The notes beneath the pieces are model-generated. The model was given only the letters and a program-made list of their open reading frames with translations, was not told the DNA's origin and did not search any database. Both the position numbers and the translations under genes were made by a program. Source: Hyphomicrobiales bacterium (GTDB lineage: Bacteria; Pseudomonadota; Alphaproteobacteria; Rhizobiales; Beijerinckiaceae). From it: 64,000 bases of DNA. Shown here piece after piece: positions 48,845 to 57,941 of the stretch; position 1 is the first letter of the stretch, and each line of letters begins with the position of its first letter. The DNA is taken from contig UBNE01000003.1 of NCBI GenBank assembly GCA_900466745.1, positions 1-64,000 of the forward strand, read 5' to 3'.

Positions 48845-49540
48845 CTAGACCTGAATCAAGCGCTGGACCTGCGCGCCGTCGAGTTCGTTCATCGGCCCCG
48901 ACAGCACGACCTCGCCGCGATCCATCACGAACATCGTATCGGCGAGTTCGCGGGCGAAATCGAAATACTGCTCGACCAGCACGATCGCCATGCCGCCCTT
49001 CTGGCGCAGATAGTCGATGGCGCGGCCGATATCCTTGATGATCGAGGGCTGAATGCCCTCGGTCGGCTCGTCCAGCACCAGCAGCCTGGGTCGGGTGACC
49101 AGCGCCCGCGCGATCGCGAGCTGCTGCTGCTGGCCTCCCGAGAGGTCTCCGCCGCGCCGGCCCAGCATGGTCTTCAGCACGGGGAAGAGGTCGAAGAGCT
49201 CATCCGGGACGAAGCGCTCGCGGCGCTTCAGCGGCGCGAAGCCGGTCTCCAGATTCTCCTTCACCGTCAGCAGCGGGAAGATCTCCCGCCCCTGCGGCAC
49301 ATAGGCGATGCCGGCCCGCGCACGGTCCTCGCTGCGCAGGCCGGAGATGTCTTCGCCATCGAGGCGGATATGGCCTGACGAGATCGGCTGATGCCCGACG
49401 ATGGCGCGCATCAGCGAGGTCTTGCCGACGCCGTTGCGGCCCATCACGCAGGTCACCTTGCCGGTCTCGGCGTGAAGCGAGACATGGCGCAGCGCCCGGG
49501 CGGCGCCGTAATGCAGGTCGATGGTGTCGACGGTCAGCAT
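48845..49540 (-). CDS. urtE: Urea ABC transporter ATP-binding protein UrtE
   Basis: A 231-residue ATPase of the branched-chain amino acid/urea (HAAT) family (LivF type). It has Walker A GRNGVGKTS, signature LSGGQQQQLAIAR and Walker B LLVLDEPTEGIQPSII. The start at 49540 has a perfect GGAGGTGA ribosome binding site. A 223-bp gap with a palindromic repeat separates it from urtD, which is longer than the other spacings in this operon. Urea import is assigned from the urtABCDE-ure context. Confidence 0.94.
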   Translation of the reverse strand: MLTVDTIDLHYGAARALRHVSLHAETGKVTCVMGRNGVGKTSLMRAIVGHQPISSGHIRLDGEDISGLRSEDRARAGIAYVPQGREIFPLLTVKENLETGFAPLKRRERFVPDELFDLFPVLKTMLGRRGGDLSGGQQQQLAIARALVTRPRLLVLDEPTEGIQPSIIKDIGRAIDYLRQKGGMAIVLVEQYFDFARELADTMFVMDRGEVVLSGPMNELDGAQVQRLIQV

Positions 49541-49579
49541 GAAGTCACCTCCGCCATGACCTTGCGGGAAAAGGTGCGG

Positions 49580-49727
49580 GTCATCCCGGGCGAAGCGCAG
49601 CGCAGACCCGGGATCCATGCCTGAACTTCTTTCGGATGCGTTCCGGCATGGATCCCGGATCGGCGCCGCGGAGCCTGTCCTTGGGCCGACCGAAGGTCGG
49701 ACCCGAGGGCGGCTTGTCCGGGATGAC
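49580..49727. repeat. Palindromic intergenic repeat, copy 5, between urtD and urtE
   Basis: About 148 bp bounded by GTCATCCCGGG and CCGGGATGAC, with inner arms GGGATCCATGCC and GGCATGGATCCC. An additional short inverted repeat (CCGACCGAAGGTCGG) sits in the right half, which makes it the longest copy. It interrupts the urt operon. Confidence 0.8.
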
Positions 49728-49763
49728 GGCGGAGGAGAACCGAGGGGCGAGACGCAGCCATCC

Positions 49764-50528
<765 letters not shown>

Positions 50529-50532
50529 CGCG

Positions 50533-51672
50533 TCACTCAGCCGGGGCCGGCTCGGCGGCCGGGGCGCTGGCTGGCCTGCGGCGGCGCGCCCACAGCGCCT
50601 CGGCCGTGCCCAAAATGCCCTTGGGCAGGAAGAGGGTGACGACGACGAAGAGCCCGCCCAGCGCGAACAGCCAATACGGCGCCATGAAGCCGGAGGTGAA
50701 GACGGTCTTGGCCCAGTTGACGACGACCGCCCCCAGCGCGGCACCGACCAGCGTGCCGCGCCCGCCGACCGCGACCCAGATCACGGTCTCGATCGAATTG
50801 GCCGGGGCGAACTCGCTGGGATTGATGATGCCGACCTGCGGCACGTAGAGCGCGCCCGCAATCCCCGCCATGCAGGCCGAGACGGTGAAGACGAAGAGCT
50901 TGAAGCGGTCGACCCGGTAGCCGAGGAAGCGGATCCGCGATTCGGCATCGCGGATCGCGATCACCACCTTGCCGAGCTTCGAGACGACGATGCCGCGCGC
51001 GATCAGGAAGCCGGCGGCGAGCATCACGCAGGTCATCGAAAACAGAGCCGCGCGCGTGCCCTGCGCCTGGACCTCGAAGCCGAGGATGTCCTTGAAATCG
51101 GTCAGCCCGTTATTGCCGCCGAAGCCCATATCGTTGCGGAAGAAGGCGAGCAGCAGCGCATAAGTCAGCGCCTGGGTGATGATCGAGAGATAGACGCCGG
51201 TGACGCGCGAGCGGAAGGCAAACCAGCCGAAGATGAAGGCGAGCAGCCCCGGCACGGCCAGCACCATCAGCATGGCGAAGGGAAAGGAGGAGAAGCCGTA
51301 CCAGTACCAGGGCAGCTCCTGCCAGTTCAGGAAGACCATGAAATCGGGCAGGACCGGATTGCCATAGACGCCACGCGAGCCGATCTGGCGCATCAGGTAC
51401 ATGCCCATGGCATAGCCGCCGAGCGCGAAGAAGGCGCCGTGGCCGAGGCTCAATATGCCGCAATAGCCCCAGACCAGATCGAGCGAGATCGCCAGCAGCG
51501 CGTAGCAGAGATACTTGCCCCAGAGCGACATGGTCGAAGTCGGGACATGGAAGGCCGAGCCTGCCGGCATCAGCAGGTTGGAGAGCGGCACCAGAAGAGC
51601 CAAGGCCAGCACGATGGCGAGGAAGATGCCACCGCGTCGGTCCATGTTCTGGAGGAAGAAGCGGGCGATCAT
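50533..51672 (-). CDS. urtC: Urea ABC transporter permease UrtC
   Basis: A 379-residue LivM-type permease with about eight to ten helices, for example IFLAIVLALALLVPL and YALLAISLDLVWGYCGILSLGHGAFF. The conserved loop GKVVIAIRDAESRIRFLGYRV contacts the ATPases. The C-terminal tail is Ala/Pro-rich. It overlaps urtB by four bases (ATGA). It is the second membrane half of the urea channel. Confidence 0.95.
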   Translation of the reverse strand: MIARFFLQNMDRRGGIFLAIVLALALLVPLSNLLMPAGSAFHVPTSTMSLWGKYLCYALLAISLDLVWGYCGILSLGHGAFFALGGYAMGMYLMRQIGSRGVYGNPVLPDFMVFLNWQELPWYWYGFSSFPFAMLMVLAVPGLLAFIFGWFAFRSRVTGVYLSIITQALTYALLLAFFRNDMGFGGNNGLTDFKDILGFEVQAQGTRAALFSMTCVMLAAGFLIARGIVVSKLGKVVIAIRDAESRIRFLGYRVDRFKLFVFTVSACMAGIAGALYVPQVGIINPSEFAPANSIETVIWVAVGGRGTLVGAALGAVVVNWAKTVFTSGFMAPYWLFALGGLFVVVTLFLPKGILGTAEALWARRRRPASAPAAEPAPAE

Positions 51673-53270
51673 GCTTCCACCGCCCGGCCCTTGAGCGCGA
51701 ACAGGCCGCGCGGGCGCTTCTGGATGAAGAGGATGATGCAGACGAGCAGCGCGATCTTGCCGAGCACGGCGCCGGCATAGGGCTCCAGCAGCTTGTTGGC
51801 GACGCCGAGCGTCATGGCGCCGACCAGCGTGCCCCAGAGATTGCCGACGCCGCCGAAGACCACGACCATGAACGAGTCGATGATGTAGCTCTGGCCGAGA
51901 TTGGGGCTGACATTGTCGATCTGCGAGAGCGCGACCCCGGCGAGCCCCGCCACGCCCGAACCCAGCCCGAAGGTCAGCGCGTCGATGCGGCCGGTGCGGA
52001 TGCCCATGGCTGAGGCCATGCGCCGGTTCTGGGTGACGGCGCGCATCTGCAGGCCCATCGGCGTCAGCTTCAGGATCGCCAGCAGCGCGAGGAAGACCAG
52101 CGCCGTGAAGACGATGATCCAGAGGCGGTTATAGGTGATCGCCAGACCGCCGAGATCGAAGGCGCCGGACATGAAGGCGGGCGCGCCGACCTCGCGGTTG
52201 GTCGGGCCGAAGGCGGTGCGTACCGTCTGTTGCAGGATCAGGCTGATGCCCCAGGTCGCGAGCAGCGTCTCCAGCGGGCGGCCATAGAGGAAGCGGATGA
52301 CGCCGCGCTCGATGGCGATGCCGACCGCGCCGGAAACGATGAAAGCCGCCGGCAACGCGATCGCCAGCGACCAGTCGAACAGCCAGGGCGCGTTGGCGCG
52401 GATCGCCTCCTGCACGACGAAGGTGGTATAGGCGCCGAGCATCACCATCTCGCCATGGGCCATGTTGATGACGCCCATCACGCCGAAGGTGATGGCAAGC
52501 CCGATCGCGGCGAGCAGCAGCACCGAGCCGAGCGAGAGCCCGTACCAGAGGTTCTGCGCGATATCCCAGAGCCGCAGGCGGCCTTCGATGGCGGAGATCG
52601 CCTTGGCCTGCGCATCCCTCAGGGCCGGTGTCGCTTCGCCGGAGAGCGCGCGCAGCGTCGCCAGCGCCTCCTGGTCGCCGCGCTCGCGCAGCACGTCGAT
52701 GGCGGCCAGCCGGTCGAGCGGCTGGGCATCGGGCTTGGCGACCAGGATCGCGGCCTGCGCCTGACGCAGCGCGGCGAGGGCGCGCGGGTCGCTCTCCTTG
52801 CCGATCGCGGTCTCGACGATCGGCAGCAGGCCGGCGTCGCGCGACTTGAAGACCGCCTCGGCCGCCGCGGCGCGCTTGCCCGGATCGGGATTGAGGAGGC
52901 TCAAGCCGCCGAGCGCCGCCTGCACGGCGCGCCGAACGGAGTTGTTGAGGCGCACCGCCTTCAGCCCCTCCGGCGCGGCGGCCAGCGTCTGGCCGGTGCG
53001 GGCATCGACGAGACCGCCGGCGGCCGTCTTCACCACGACGCCGCCCGGCCCCGCGAGCAGCCTCCCGTCGCCCAGCGCCTCGACCATCAGCCCGGCGTTG
53101 GGATGGGCGCTCGCGACGAGGATTTCGACCGCCCGCGTCGTGTCGGAATAGCTGTCGGCGGCGAGGCGCCGGAACGCCTCGTCGGCATTCTGCGCGAAGG
53201 AGGCGACCGAGGCCGCGACCAGCGCGACGAGGATCACTCCCAGATGCAGCAGGCGATAAAAGAAGGACAT
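51669..53270 (-). CDS. urtB: Urea ABC transporter permease UrtB
   Basis: About 533 residues. Unlike ordinary LivH permeases it has a long exported N-terminal region (residues 1 to about 235) that includes a signal-like segment YRLLHLGVILVALVAASVASFAQ and HEAT-like Ala/Leu-rich repeats. The permease domain follows (SLGSVLLLAAIGLAITFGVMGVINMAHGEM). This composite form is normal for UrtB. The start is placed at ATG 53270; a GTG at 53288 is an alternative. It overlaps urtC by four bases and is separated from urtA by a 167-bp gap containing a hairpin. Confidence 0.92.
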   Translation of the reverse strand: MSFFYRLLHLGVILVALVAASVASFAQNADEAFRRLAADSYSDTTRAVEILVASAHPNAGLMVEALGDGRLLAGPGGVVVKTAAGGLVDARTGQTLAAAPEGLKAVRLNNSVRRAVQAALGGLSLLNPDPGKRAAAAEAVFKSRDAGLLPIVETAIGKESDPRALAALRQAQAAILVAKPDAQPLDRLAAIDVLRERGDQEALATLRALSGEATPALRDAQAKAISAIEGRLRLWDIAQNLWYGLSLGSVLLLAAIGLAITFGVMGVINMAHGEMVMLGAYTTFVVQEAIRANAPWLFDWSLAIALPAAFIVSGAVGIAIERGVIRFLYGRPLETLLATWGISLILQQTVRTAFGPTNREVGAPAFMSGAFDLGGLAITYNRLWIIVFTALVFLALLAILKLTPMGLQMRAVTQNRRMASAMGIRTGRIDALTFGLGSGVAGLAGVALSQIDNVSPNLGQSYIIDSFMVVVFGGVGNLWGTLVGAMTLGVANKLLEPYAGAVLGKIALLVCIILFIQKRPRGLFALKGRAVEA

Positions 53271-53304
53271 CAAATCGGTCCGCTTCACGGCTGGGCTTGG
53301 CTCC

Positions 53305-53356
53305 AGCCCTCATCCTGACGAGACGCGAGCCTTGCTCGCTCCTCAGGACGAGGGCT
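53305..53356. repeat. Nested hairpin between urtA and urtB
   Basis: The 52-base element has outer arms AGCCCTCATCCTGACGAG and CTCCTCAGGACGAGGGCT that pair with few mismatches, and an inner perfect hairpin GCGAGC-CTT-GCTCGC. It belongs to a class of intergenic palindromes and differs from the GTCATCCCGG family. In an mRNA it could stabilise the urtA message or weaken transcription into urtB. Confidence 0.75.
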
Positions 53357-53437
53357 CGAATGAATGGCCGCTTCTCGGGCAGCGAAAAACGAGGAGCGGC
53401 CGGGATGTTTCCCGTGCCGCCCCTTCCCCTCATGACC

Positions 53438-54736
53438 TCATGCGCCGCCGCCGCATTTGTTGGTCTTGACGTTGAAGTTGCCGCATTTCTTGTCGACCCA
53501 GTCGCCGATCAGGTCCCTGGAGCCTTCGAGTTCCTTCGACCAGGCATCGCCGGCGACGAGGCCGTCCGTCTTCCAGACCACGTCGAACTGGCCGTCATCC
53601 TTGATCTCGCCGATGAAGACCGGCTTGGTGATGTGGTGGTTGGGCAGCATCTTCGAGGTGCCGCCGGTGAGGTTCGGCGCCTCGATGCCGGGCAGGGCGT
53701 CGATGACCTTGTCCGGATCGGTGGACTTCGCCTTCTCGACCGCCTTCACCCACATGTTGAAGCCGATGTAATGCGCCTCCATCGGGTCGTTGGTGACGCG
53801 CTTCGGGTTCTTGGTGAAGGCCTGCCACTGCTTGATGAAGGCCTTGTTCTCGGGCGTGTCGATCGACTCGAAATAGTTCCAGGCGGCGAGGTGGCCGACC
53901 AGCGGCTTGGTGTCGATGCCGGCGAGCTCCTCCTCGCCGACCGAGAAGGCGACGACCGGAATGTCGGTCGCCTTGATCCCCTGGTTGCCGAGCTCCTTGT
54001 AGAACGGCACGTTGGCGTCGCCGTTGATGGTCGAGACCACGGCGGTTTTCTTGCCGGCCGAGCCGAACTTCTTGATGTCAGAGACGATGGTCTGCCAGTC
54101 GGAGTGGCCGAAGGGCGTGTAGTTGATCATGATGTCGTCGGGCTTCACGCCCTTGGACTTGAGATAGGCTTCGAGGATCTTGTTGGTCGTGCGCGGATAG
54201 ACGTAGTCGGTGCCGGCCAGCACCCAGCGCTCGACCTTCTCCTCCTTGGCGAGATAGTCGACGGCGGGGATGGCCTGCTGGTTCGGCGCGGCGCCGGTGT
54301 AGAAGACGTTGCGCTCGCTCTCCTCGCCCTCGTACTGGACGGGATAGAACAGGATGTTGTCGAGTTCCTTGAAGACCGGCAGCACCGATTTGCGCGACAC
54401 CGAGGTCCAGCAGCCGAAGCAGGCCGCGACCTTGTCCTTGGTGATCAGCTCGCGCGCCTTCTCGGCGAAGAGCGGCCAGTTCGAGGCGGGGTCGACGACC
54501 ACGGCCTCGAGCTTCCTGCCGAGCACGCCGCCCTTCTTGTTCTGCTCCTCCACGAGCATGAGCATGACGTCCTTCAGCGTCGTCTCGGAGATCGCCATCG
54601 TCCCCGAAAGCGAATGAAGGATGCCGATCTTGATGGTCTCCTGCTGCGCCGCCGCAGGTCGCCAGGAAGAGCCGAGGAAAGCGGCGCCGGCCAGAGCGGT
54701 GCCGAGGAATTCGCGACGGTTGCTGTTCACGGCCAT
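53438..54736 (-). CDS. urtA: Urea ABC transporter substrate-binding protein UrtA
   Basis: A 432-residue type I periplasmic binding protein. A twin-arginine signal (NSNRREFLGTALAGAAFLGSS, residues 4-24) indicates Tat export. The mature part shows the UrtA pattern IKIGILHSLSGTMAISETTLKD, FGCWTSVSRKSVLPVF and NLTGGTSKMLPNHHITKPVFIGEI. The C-terminal end GNFNVKTNKCGGGA is Cys-containing. It starts at 54736 about 60 bases downstream of the predicted sigma54 start point and leads the urea island. Confidence 0.95.
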   Translation of the reverse strand: MAVNSNRREFLGTALAGAAFLGSSWRPAAAQQETIKIGILHSLSGTMAISETTLKDVMLMLVEEQNKKGGVLGRKLEAVVVDPASNWPLFAEKARELITKDKVAACFGCWTSVSRKSVLPVFKELDNILFYPVQYEGEESERNVFYTGAAPNQQAIPAVDYLAKEEKVERWVLAGTDYVYPRTTNKILEAYLKSKGVKPDDIMINYTPFGHSDWQTIVSDIKKFGSAGKKTAVVSTINGDANVPFYKELGNQGIKATDIPVVAFSVGEEELAGIDTKPLVGHLAAWNYFESIDTPENKAFIKQWQAFTKNPKRVTNDPMEAHYIGFNMWVKAVEKAKSTDPDKVIDALPGIEAPNLTGGTSKMLPNHHITKPVFIGEIKDDGQFDVVWKTDGLVAGDAWSKELEGSRDLIGDWVDKKCGNFNVKTNKCGGGA

Positions 54737-54806
54737 CTCCCGAAGGAAGGTTGCTGACGGCGCCCCCTTGACGCCGACGTGCCTCAAGGCCCGTGAACCA
54801 TGCTTC

Positions 54807-54821
54807 GCAAGCGATGTGCCA
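54807..54821 (-). promoter_or_regulatory. Sigma54 (RpoN) -24/-12 promoter of the urea island
   Basis: Read on the minus strand the sequence is TGGCACATCGCTTGC. It matches the RpoN consensus TGGCACG-N4-TTGC at all positions but one, with exact -24 GG and -12 GC spacing. A start point about 12 bases downstream (near 54795) would give a leader of roughly 60 bases before the urtA ATG. This implies activation by an enhancer-binding protein, most likely NtrC under nitrogen limitation. Confidence 0.85.
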
Positions 54822-55122
54822 ACCGCGCGCGCAGGCGCGCTCCCGCCGCCAGGACGGCGGTTTTCAGGGCTCCGCCGCGGCGTCGAAAGCTCTGACGCAG
54901 CGCCGGCTGCGGATCGCCATGCGGATATTGCCTATTTTCTGACCTACATGGAGCGTGCGGACGCAATTGCTGCTGTTTTGGGCAGATTTGGCTGCCGCGC
55001 CGCGCGGCGATGCCCATGCCGCCGGAACCGCCAAGGCGATGCGCCCGGCTCGCTGTTTTCAGGGTCGAGCGCGATCGGGAGGTAGCACCGACTCGCAGAA
55101 AAACGCGCGGGAACGCAACCGC

Positions 55123-55152
55123 GAGGCGGCCGCCGCCAAGGGCGGCTGCCTC
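55123..55152. terminator. Hairpin downstream of the SSADH gene
   Basis: GAGGCGGCCGCC and GGCGGCTGCCTC form a 12-bp stem with one G-T pair around a six-base loop. It lies 15 bases past the SSADH stop in its transcription direction. No T run follows, so it may be a terminator or simply an RNA 3' stabiliser. Confidence 0.45.
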
Positions 55153-55166
55153 CGGCTTCGTCGGGC

Positions 55167-56618
55167 TTACCGGCCGAGGCCGCCCATCAGCATGTACTTG
55201 ATCTCGACGAACTCCTCGATGCCGTGGAGCGAGCCCTCGCGGCCGAGGCCCGATTCCTTGACGCCGCCGAAGGGCGCGACCTCGGTGCCGAGAATGGCCG
55301 CGTTGATGCCGACCATGCCGTATTCCAGCTCTTCGGCGACGCGGAAGGCGCGGCCGAGATCCTTCGTGTAGAAATAGGCCGCGAGGCCGAAGGGCGTGTC
55401 GTTCGCCATGGCGACCACCTCGTCCTCGCTGGTGAAGCGATAGACCGGCGCGATCGGCCCGAAGGTCTCCTCGCGCGTCACCAGCATCTTGGTCGTCACG
55501 CCCGCCAGCACGGTCGGCTCGTAGAAGCTGCGGCCGAGCGCGTGGCGCTGGCCGCCGACCACCACCTTCGCACCGTTGGCCACCGCATCGGCGACGTGGC
55601 GCTCGACCTTCTCGACCGCGCGCGCGTTGATCAGCGGCCCCTGCACGACGCCGACCTCGATGCCGTTGCCGACCTTGAGGCGGGCGACCTCCGCGGCGAA
55701 CTTCTCGACGAAGGCGTCGTGGATGCCGTCCTGGACGAGGAGCCGGTTGGTGCAGACGCAGGTCTGGCCCATATTGCGGAACTTCGCCGCGATCGCGCCC
55801 TGCACGGCGGCATCGAGATCGGCGTCGTCGAAGACGATGAAGGGCGCGTTGCCGCCGAGCTCGAGCCCGACCTTCTTCACGGTCGAGGCGGCCTGCTGCA
55901 TCAGGAGCTTGCCGACCGGCGTCGAGCCGGTGAAGCCGATGAAGCGCACCGCCGGATGCGAGGTCATGACCTTGCCGATCGCGACCGCGTCGCCGGTGAC
56001 GATGTTGAGCACGCCCTCGGGGAAGCCGGCGCGGACCGAGAGCTCCATCAGCGCCAGCGCGGTCAGCGGGGTGTCCGGCGCGGGCTTGACCACGAAGGTG
56101 CAGCCGGCGGCCAGGCCCGGCGCGCATTTGCGGGTGATCATCGCGGCCGGGAAGTTCCAGGGCGTGATCGCGGCGCAGACGCCGACCGGCTGCTTCTGGA
56201 CGATGATGCGGGAATCGGGGAAGGGCGAGGGAATGGTCTCGCCATAGATGCGCTTGGCTTCCTCGGCATAGAACTCGACGAAGGACGCGGCGTAAGCGAC
56301 CTCGCCGCGCGCTTCCGCCAGCGGCTTGCCCTGCTCGGCCGTCATGATCTGGGCCAGGTCCTCCTGGTTGGCCATGATCAGCCCGAACCATTTGCGCAGG
56401 ATCTGCGAGCGCTCCTTGGCGCTCTTCCTCGCCCAGGGCTTGAAGGCGCGCGCCGCGGCCTCGACGGCGGCGGTCGTCTCGGCTTCGCCGAAGCGCGGCA
56501 CCTTGGCCAATACCGCGCCCGTCGCCGGATTCTCGACCGCATCGACGCCATCGCCGGTCCAGCCGCCGTCGATGAGGCATTGCGCTTTCAGCAGGGAGGT
56601 GTCGTTCAGCTTCAGCAT
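55167..56618 (-). CDS. gabD: NAD(P)-dependent succinate-semialdehyde dehydrogenase
   Basis: A 483-residue aldehyde dehydrogenase of the GabD type. The catalytic Glu is E253 in LELGGNAPF and the catalytic Cys is C287 in GQTCVCTN; the Cys-x-Cys pair is typical of SSADH and allows redox control. The cofactor loop FTGSTPVGK and the ending GGVKESGLGREGSLHGIEEFVEIKYM are standard. It oxidises succinate semialdehyde to succinate in GABA or polyamine breakdown. No gabT is adjacent, but the polyamine genes lie 5 kb away. Related glutarate-semialdehyde enzymes cannot be excluded. Confidence 0.9.
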   Translation of the reverse strand: MLKLNDTSLLKAQCLIDGGWTGDGVDAVENPATGAVLAKVPRFGEAETTAAVEAAARAFKPWARKSAKERSQILRKWFGLIMANQEDLAQIMTAEQGKPLAEARGEVAYAASFVEFYAEEAKRIYGETIPSPFPDSRIIVQKQPVGVCAAITPWNFPAAMITRKCAPGLAAGCTFVVKPAPDTPLTALALMELSVRAGFPEGVLNIVTGDAVAIGKVMTSHPAVRFIGFTGSTPVGKLLMQQAASTVKKVGLELGGNAPFIVFDDADLDAAVQGAIAAKFRNMGQTCVCTNRLLVQDGIHDAFVEKFAAEVARLKVGNGIEVGVVQGPLINARAVEKVERHVADAVANGAKVVVGGQRHALGRSFYEPTVLAGVTTKMLVTREETFGPIAPVYRFTSEDEVVAMANDTPFGLAAYFYTKDLGRAFRVAEELEYGMVGINAAILGTEVAPFGGVKESGLGREGSLHGIEEFVEIKYMLMGGLGR

Positions 56619-56872
56619 ATCGGATATCCGGTGGGGGGCTCGGGCGGGAGAGGACAAAGCCGCTTTCGGCAGGGTTGTCGAGAGGGTTGTCGCGATGCCG
56701 GGCGTGTCAGCCGGGAAAACGCGATCTCGCCCGGAACCGCGCGATCGTTGCGAGAGCCGAACTGGGTCCGCGAGATGGCGCCTCTCGGCAGTGTCCTGGA
56801 GCGACCGCGGCCGAAAAGCAAAAAGCGCCGGAAGATCCGACGCTTGCGTGCCTCTCAAGCCTTGAGATTGTC
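56619..56872. other. Gap between SSADH and tRNA-Gly
   Basis: These 254 bases hold the SSADH promoter region and the tRNA terminator (56814-56843). A CGGATATCCG palindrome sits just upstream of the SSADH ATG (56621-56630). No further gene was found. Confidence 0.5.
56814..56843 (-). terminator. Rho-independent terminator of tRNA-Gly
   Basis: On the minus strand GCGTCGG-ATCTT-CCGGCGC forms a 7-bp stem (one T-G pair) followed by TTTTTGCTTTT. It lies about 30 bases beyond the tRNA 3' end in the direction of transcription and is a canonical intrinsic terminator. Confidence 0.85.
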
Positions 56873-56947
56873 TGGAGCGGGCGAAGGGATTCGAACCCTC
56901 GACCCCAACCTTGGCAAGGTTGTGCTCTACCCCTGAGCTACACCCGC
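56873..56947 (-). tRNA. tRNA-Gly, anticodon GCC
   Basis: A 75-nt tRNA read on the minus strand. The acceptor 5' arm is GCGGGTG and pairs with CGCCCGC, followed by discriminator T and an encoded CCA end. The D-arm is GCTCAGGGGTAGAGC, the anticodon stem-loop CAACCTTGCCAAGGTTG has GCC at its centre, and the T-arm is GAGGGTTCGAATCCCTT. All stems are complete. It decodes GGC and GGU, and has its own terminator. Confidence 0.97.
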
Positions 56948-57286
56948 ATCCGAGACAGTCGCGCCGTGGCGGCGCGGTCGGGTTATTGCCTCAAAGCGTT
57001 GCGAAGCGCAAGCGTCTGCGCAAAGTTTTTTGCCGCCTGTCGATAAAGCCCTGGCGGACGCCCTTCTCCTGTCAGCGGAACCGCGGCGGAACTGGCCGAG
57101 ACCCGGATCGCCGTGGCGGCGCACCTACCAAGACTGTCTCCGCCGACGGGGCGCGGCGTTTCGTTTTTTGCGCCGATGATCTAGAGCAGGATCCGGTCCG
57201 GTGGCGCATCGGGCCGTCGCAGGCGCGGCGAGGGCCGCTGCCCGCATCCGCCTGTTCCCGCGCCGCCTGGTCTGTCCGAATCCGTC
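56948..57286. other. Intergenic region between tRNA-Gly and the prolyl-tRNA editing gene
   Basis: These 339 bases hold the tRNA promoter region (right of 56947). A plus-strand hairpin followed by TTTTTT lies near 57010-57025 (GCGCAAGCGTCTGCGC). A short GATCTAGAGCAGGATCCGG segment at 57178-57196 resembles a dispersed intergenic element I recall from rhizobial genomes. No coding region was found. Confidence 0.5.
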
Positions 57287-57826
57287 ATGAGCGCTCCGCC
57301 CCGCATCGCCCCTCTCACTCCGGAGGAACTCTGCGCGCGCCTTGCCGCGAGCGGCATCGCCTTTCACCGGACCGATCATCCGGCCGTGTTCACGGTGGCC
57401 GAGACCGCGCCGCATCGCGCGGCGATGACGGGGCTGCAGACCAAGAACCTGTTCCTCAAGGACAAGAAGGGCAGGCTCTTCCTGGTCTCGGCCCGGTCGG
57501 ATGCCCGCATCGACCTGAAGCGCCTGCACGAGACGATCGGCGCCAGCGGCCGGCTCTCCTTCGGCTCGGCCGAGCTGCTGCTGGAGAAGCTCGGTGTGAC
57601 GCCCGGCTCCGTCACGGCCTTCGCCGTGATCAACGATCGCGAACGGGCCGTCACCATGGTGCTCGACGCGGCGCTGACGACCGGCGAGGAGGTGAATTTC
57701 CACCCGCTGGTCAATACCGCGACGCTGCGCCTGGCGCGCGACGACCTCATCGCCTTCCTGCGCGCCACCGGGCACGAGCCGCTGATCGTGGATTTGCCGG
57801 TGCCGCCCGATGGACAGAACGGCTAA
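57287..57826 (+). CDS. Prolyl-tRNA editing protein (YbaK/ProX family deacylase)
   Basis: A 179-residue free-standing trans-editing domain of the YbaK/aminoacyl-tRNA deacylase superfamily, related to the INS domain of bacterial ProRS and to ProXp-ala. It shows TDHPAVFTVAETAPHRAAMTGLQTKNLFLKDKKGRLFLVSARSDARIDLKRL, including the conserved lysine in the TKNLFLKD stretch. It removes alanine (or cysteine) misattached to tRNA-Pro in the cytoplasm. It is monocistronic as far as seen; a 115-bp gap follows before the thioredoxin gene. Confidence 0.9.
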   Translation: MSAPPRIAPLTPEELCARLAASGIAFHRTDHPAVFTVAETAPHRAAMTGLQTKNLFLKDKKGRLFLVSARSDARIDLKRLHETIGASGRLSFGSAELLLEKLGVTPGSVTAFAVINDRERAVTMVLDAALTTGEEVNFHPLVNTATLRLARDDLIAFLRATGHEPLIVDLPVPPDGQNG

Positions 57827-57941
57827 AGCTCCCCATCTATGATGGCGGCCTGCCGCGGCGGGCCAAGGACGCAGACACAGGGTTCCGAACGGGTCGGCGC
57901 AGGCCCGGGATCCGGAACGACGGCATCACGAAGGGCGACCC

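Larger units (their letters stand above)
54737..55166. other. 430-bp upstream region of urtA
   Basis: No gene is seen here. Near urtA it holds the sigma54 promoter (54807-54821). The middle part is moderately less GC-rich (54930-54990, including GCGGATATTGCCTATTTTCTG), as would suit activator binding, but I found no clear NtrC-type GCACC-N5-GGTGC dyad. The far end holds a hairpin near the gabD stop. Confidence 0.6.

Noticed and set aside
52560..53270. N-terminal part of urtB as a separate gene
   Set aside because: The frame is continuous, and a long exported N-terminal region is usual for UrtB.
54822..55120. NtrC binding sites upstream of the sigma54 promoter
   Set aside because: I looked for GCACC-N5-GGTGC type dyads and found none convincing, so no site is called.
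57178..57196. GATCTAGAGCAGGATCCGG as a mobile element end
   Set aside because: A single short copy is seen, with no partner terminus; resemblance to a dispersed rhizobial repeat is from memory only.
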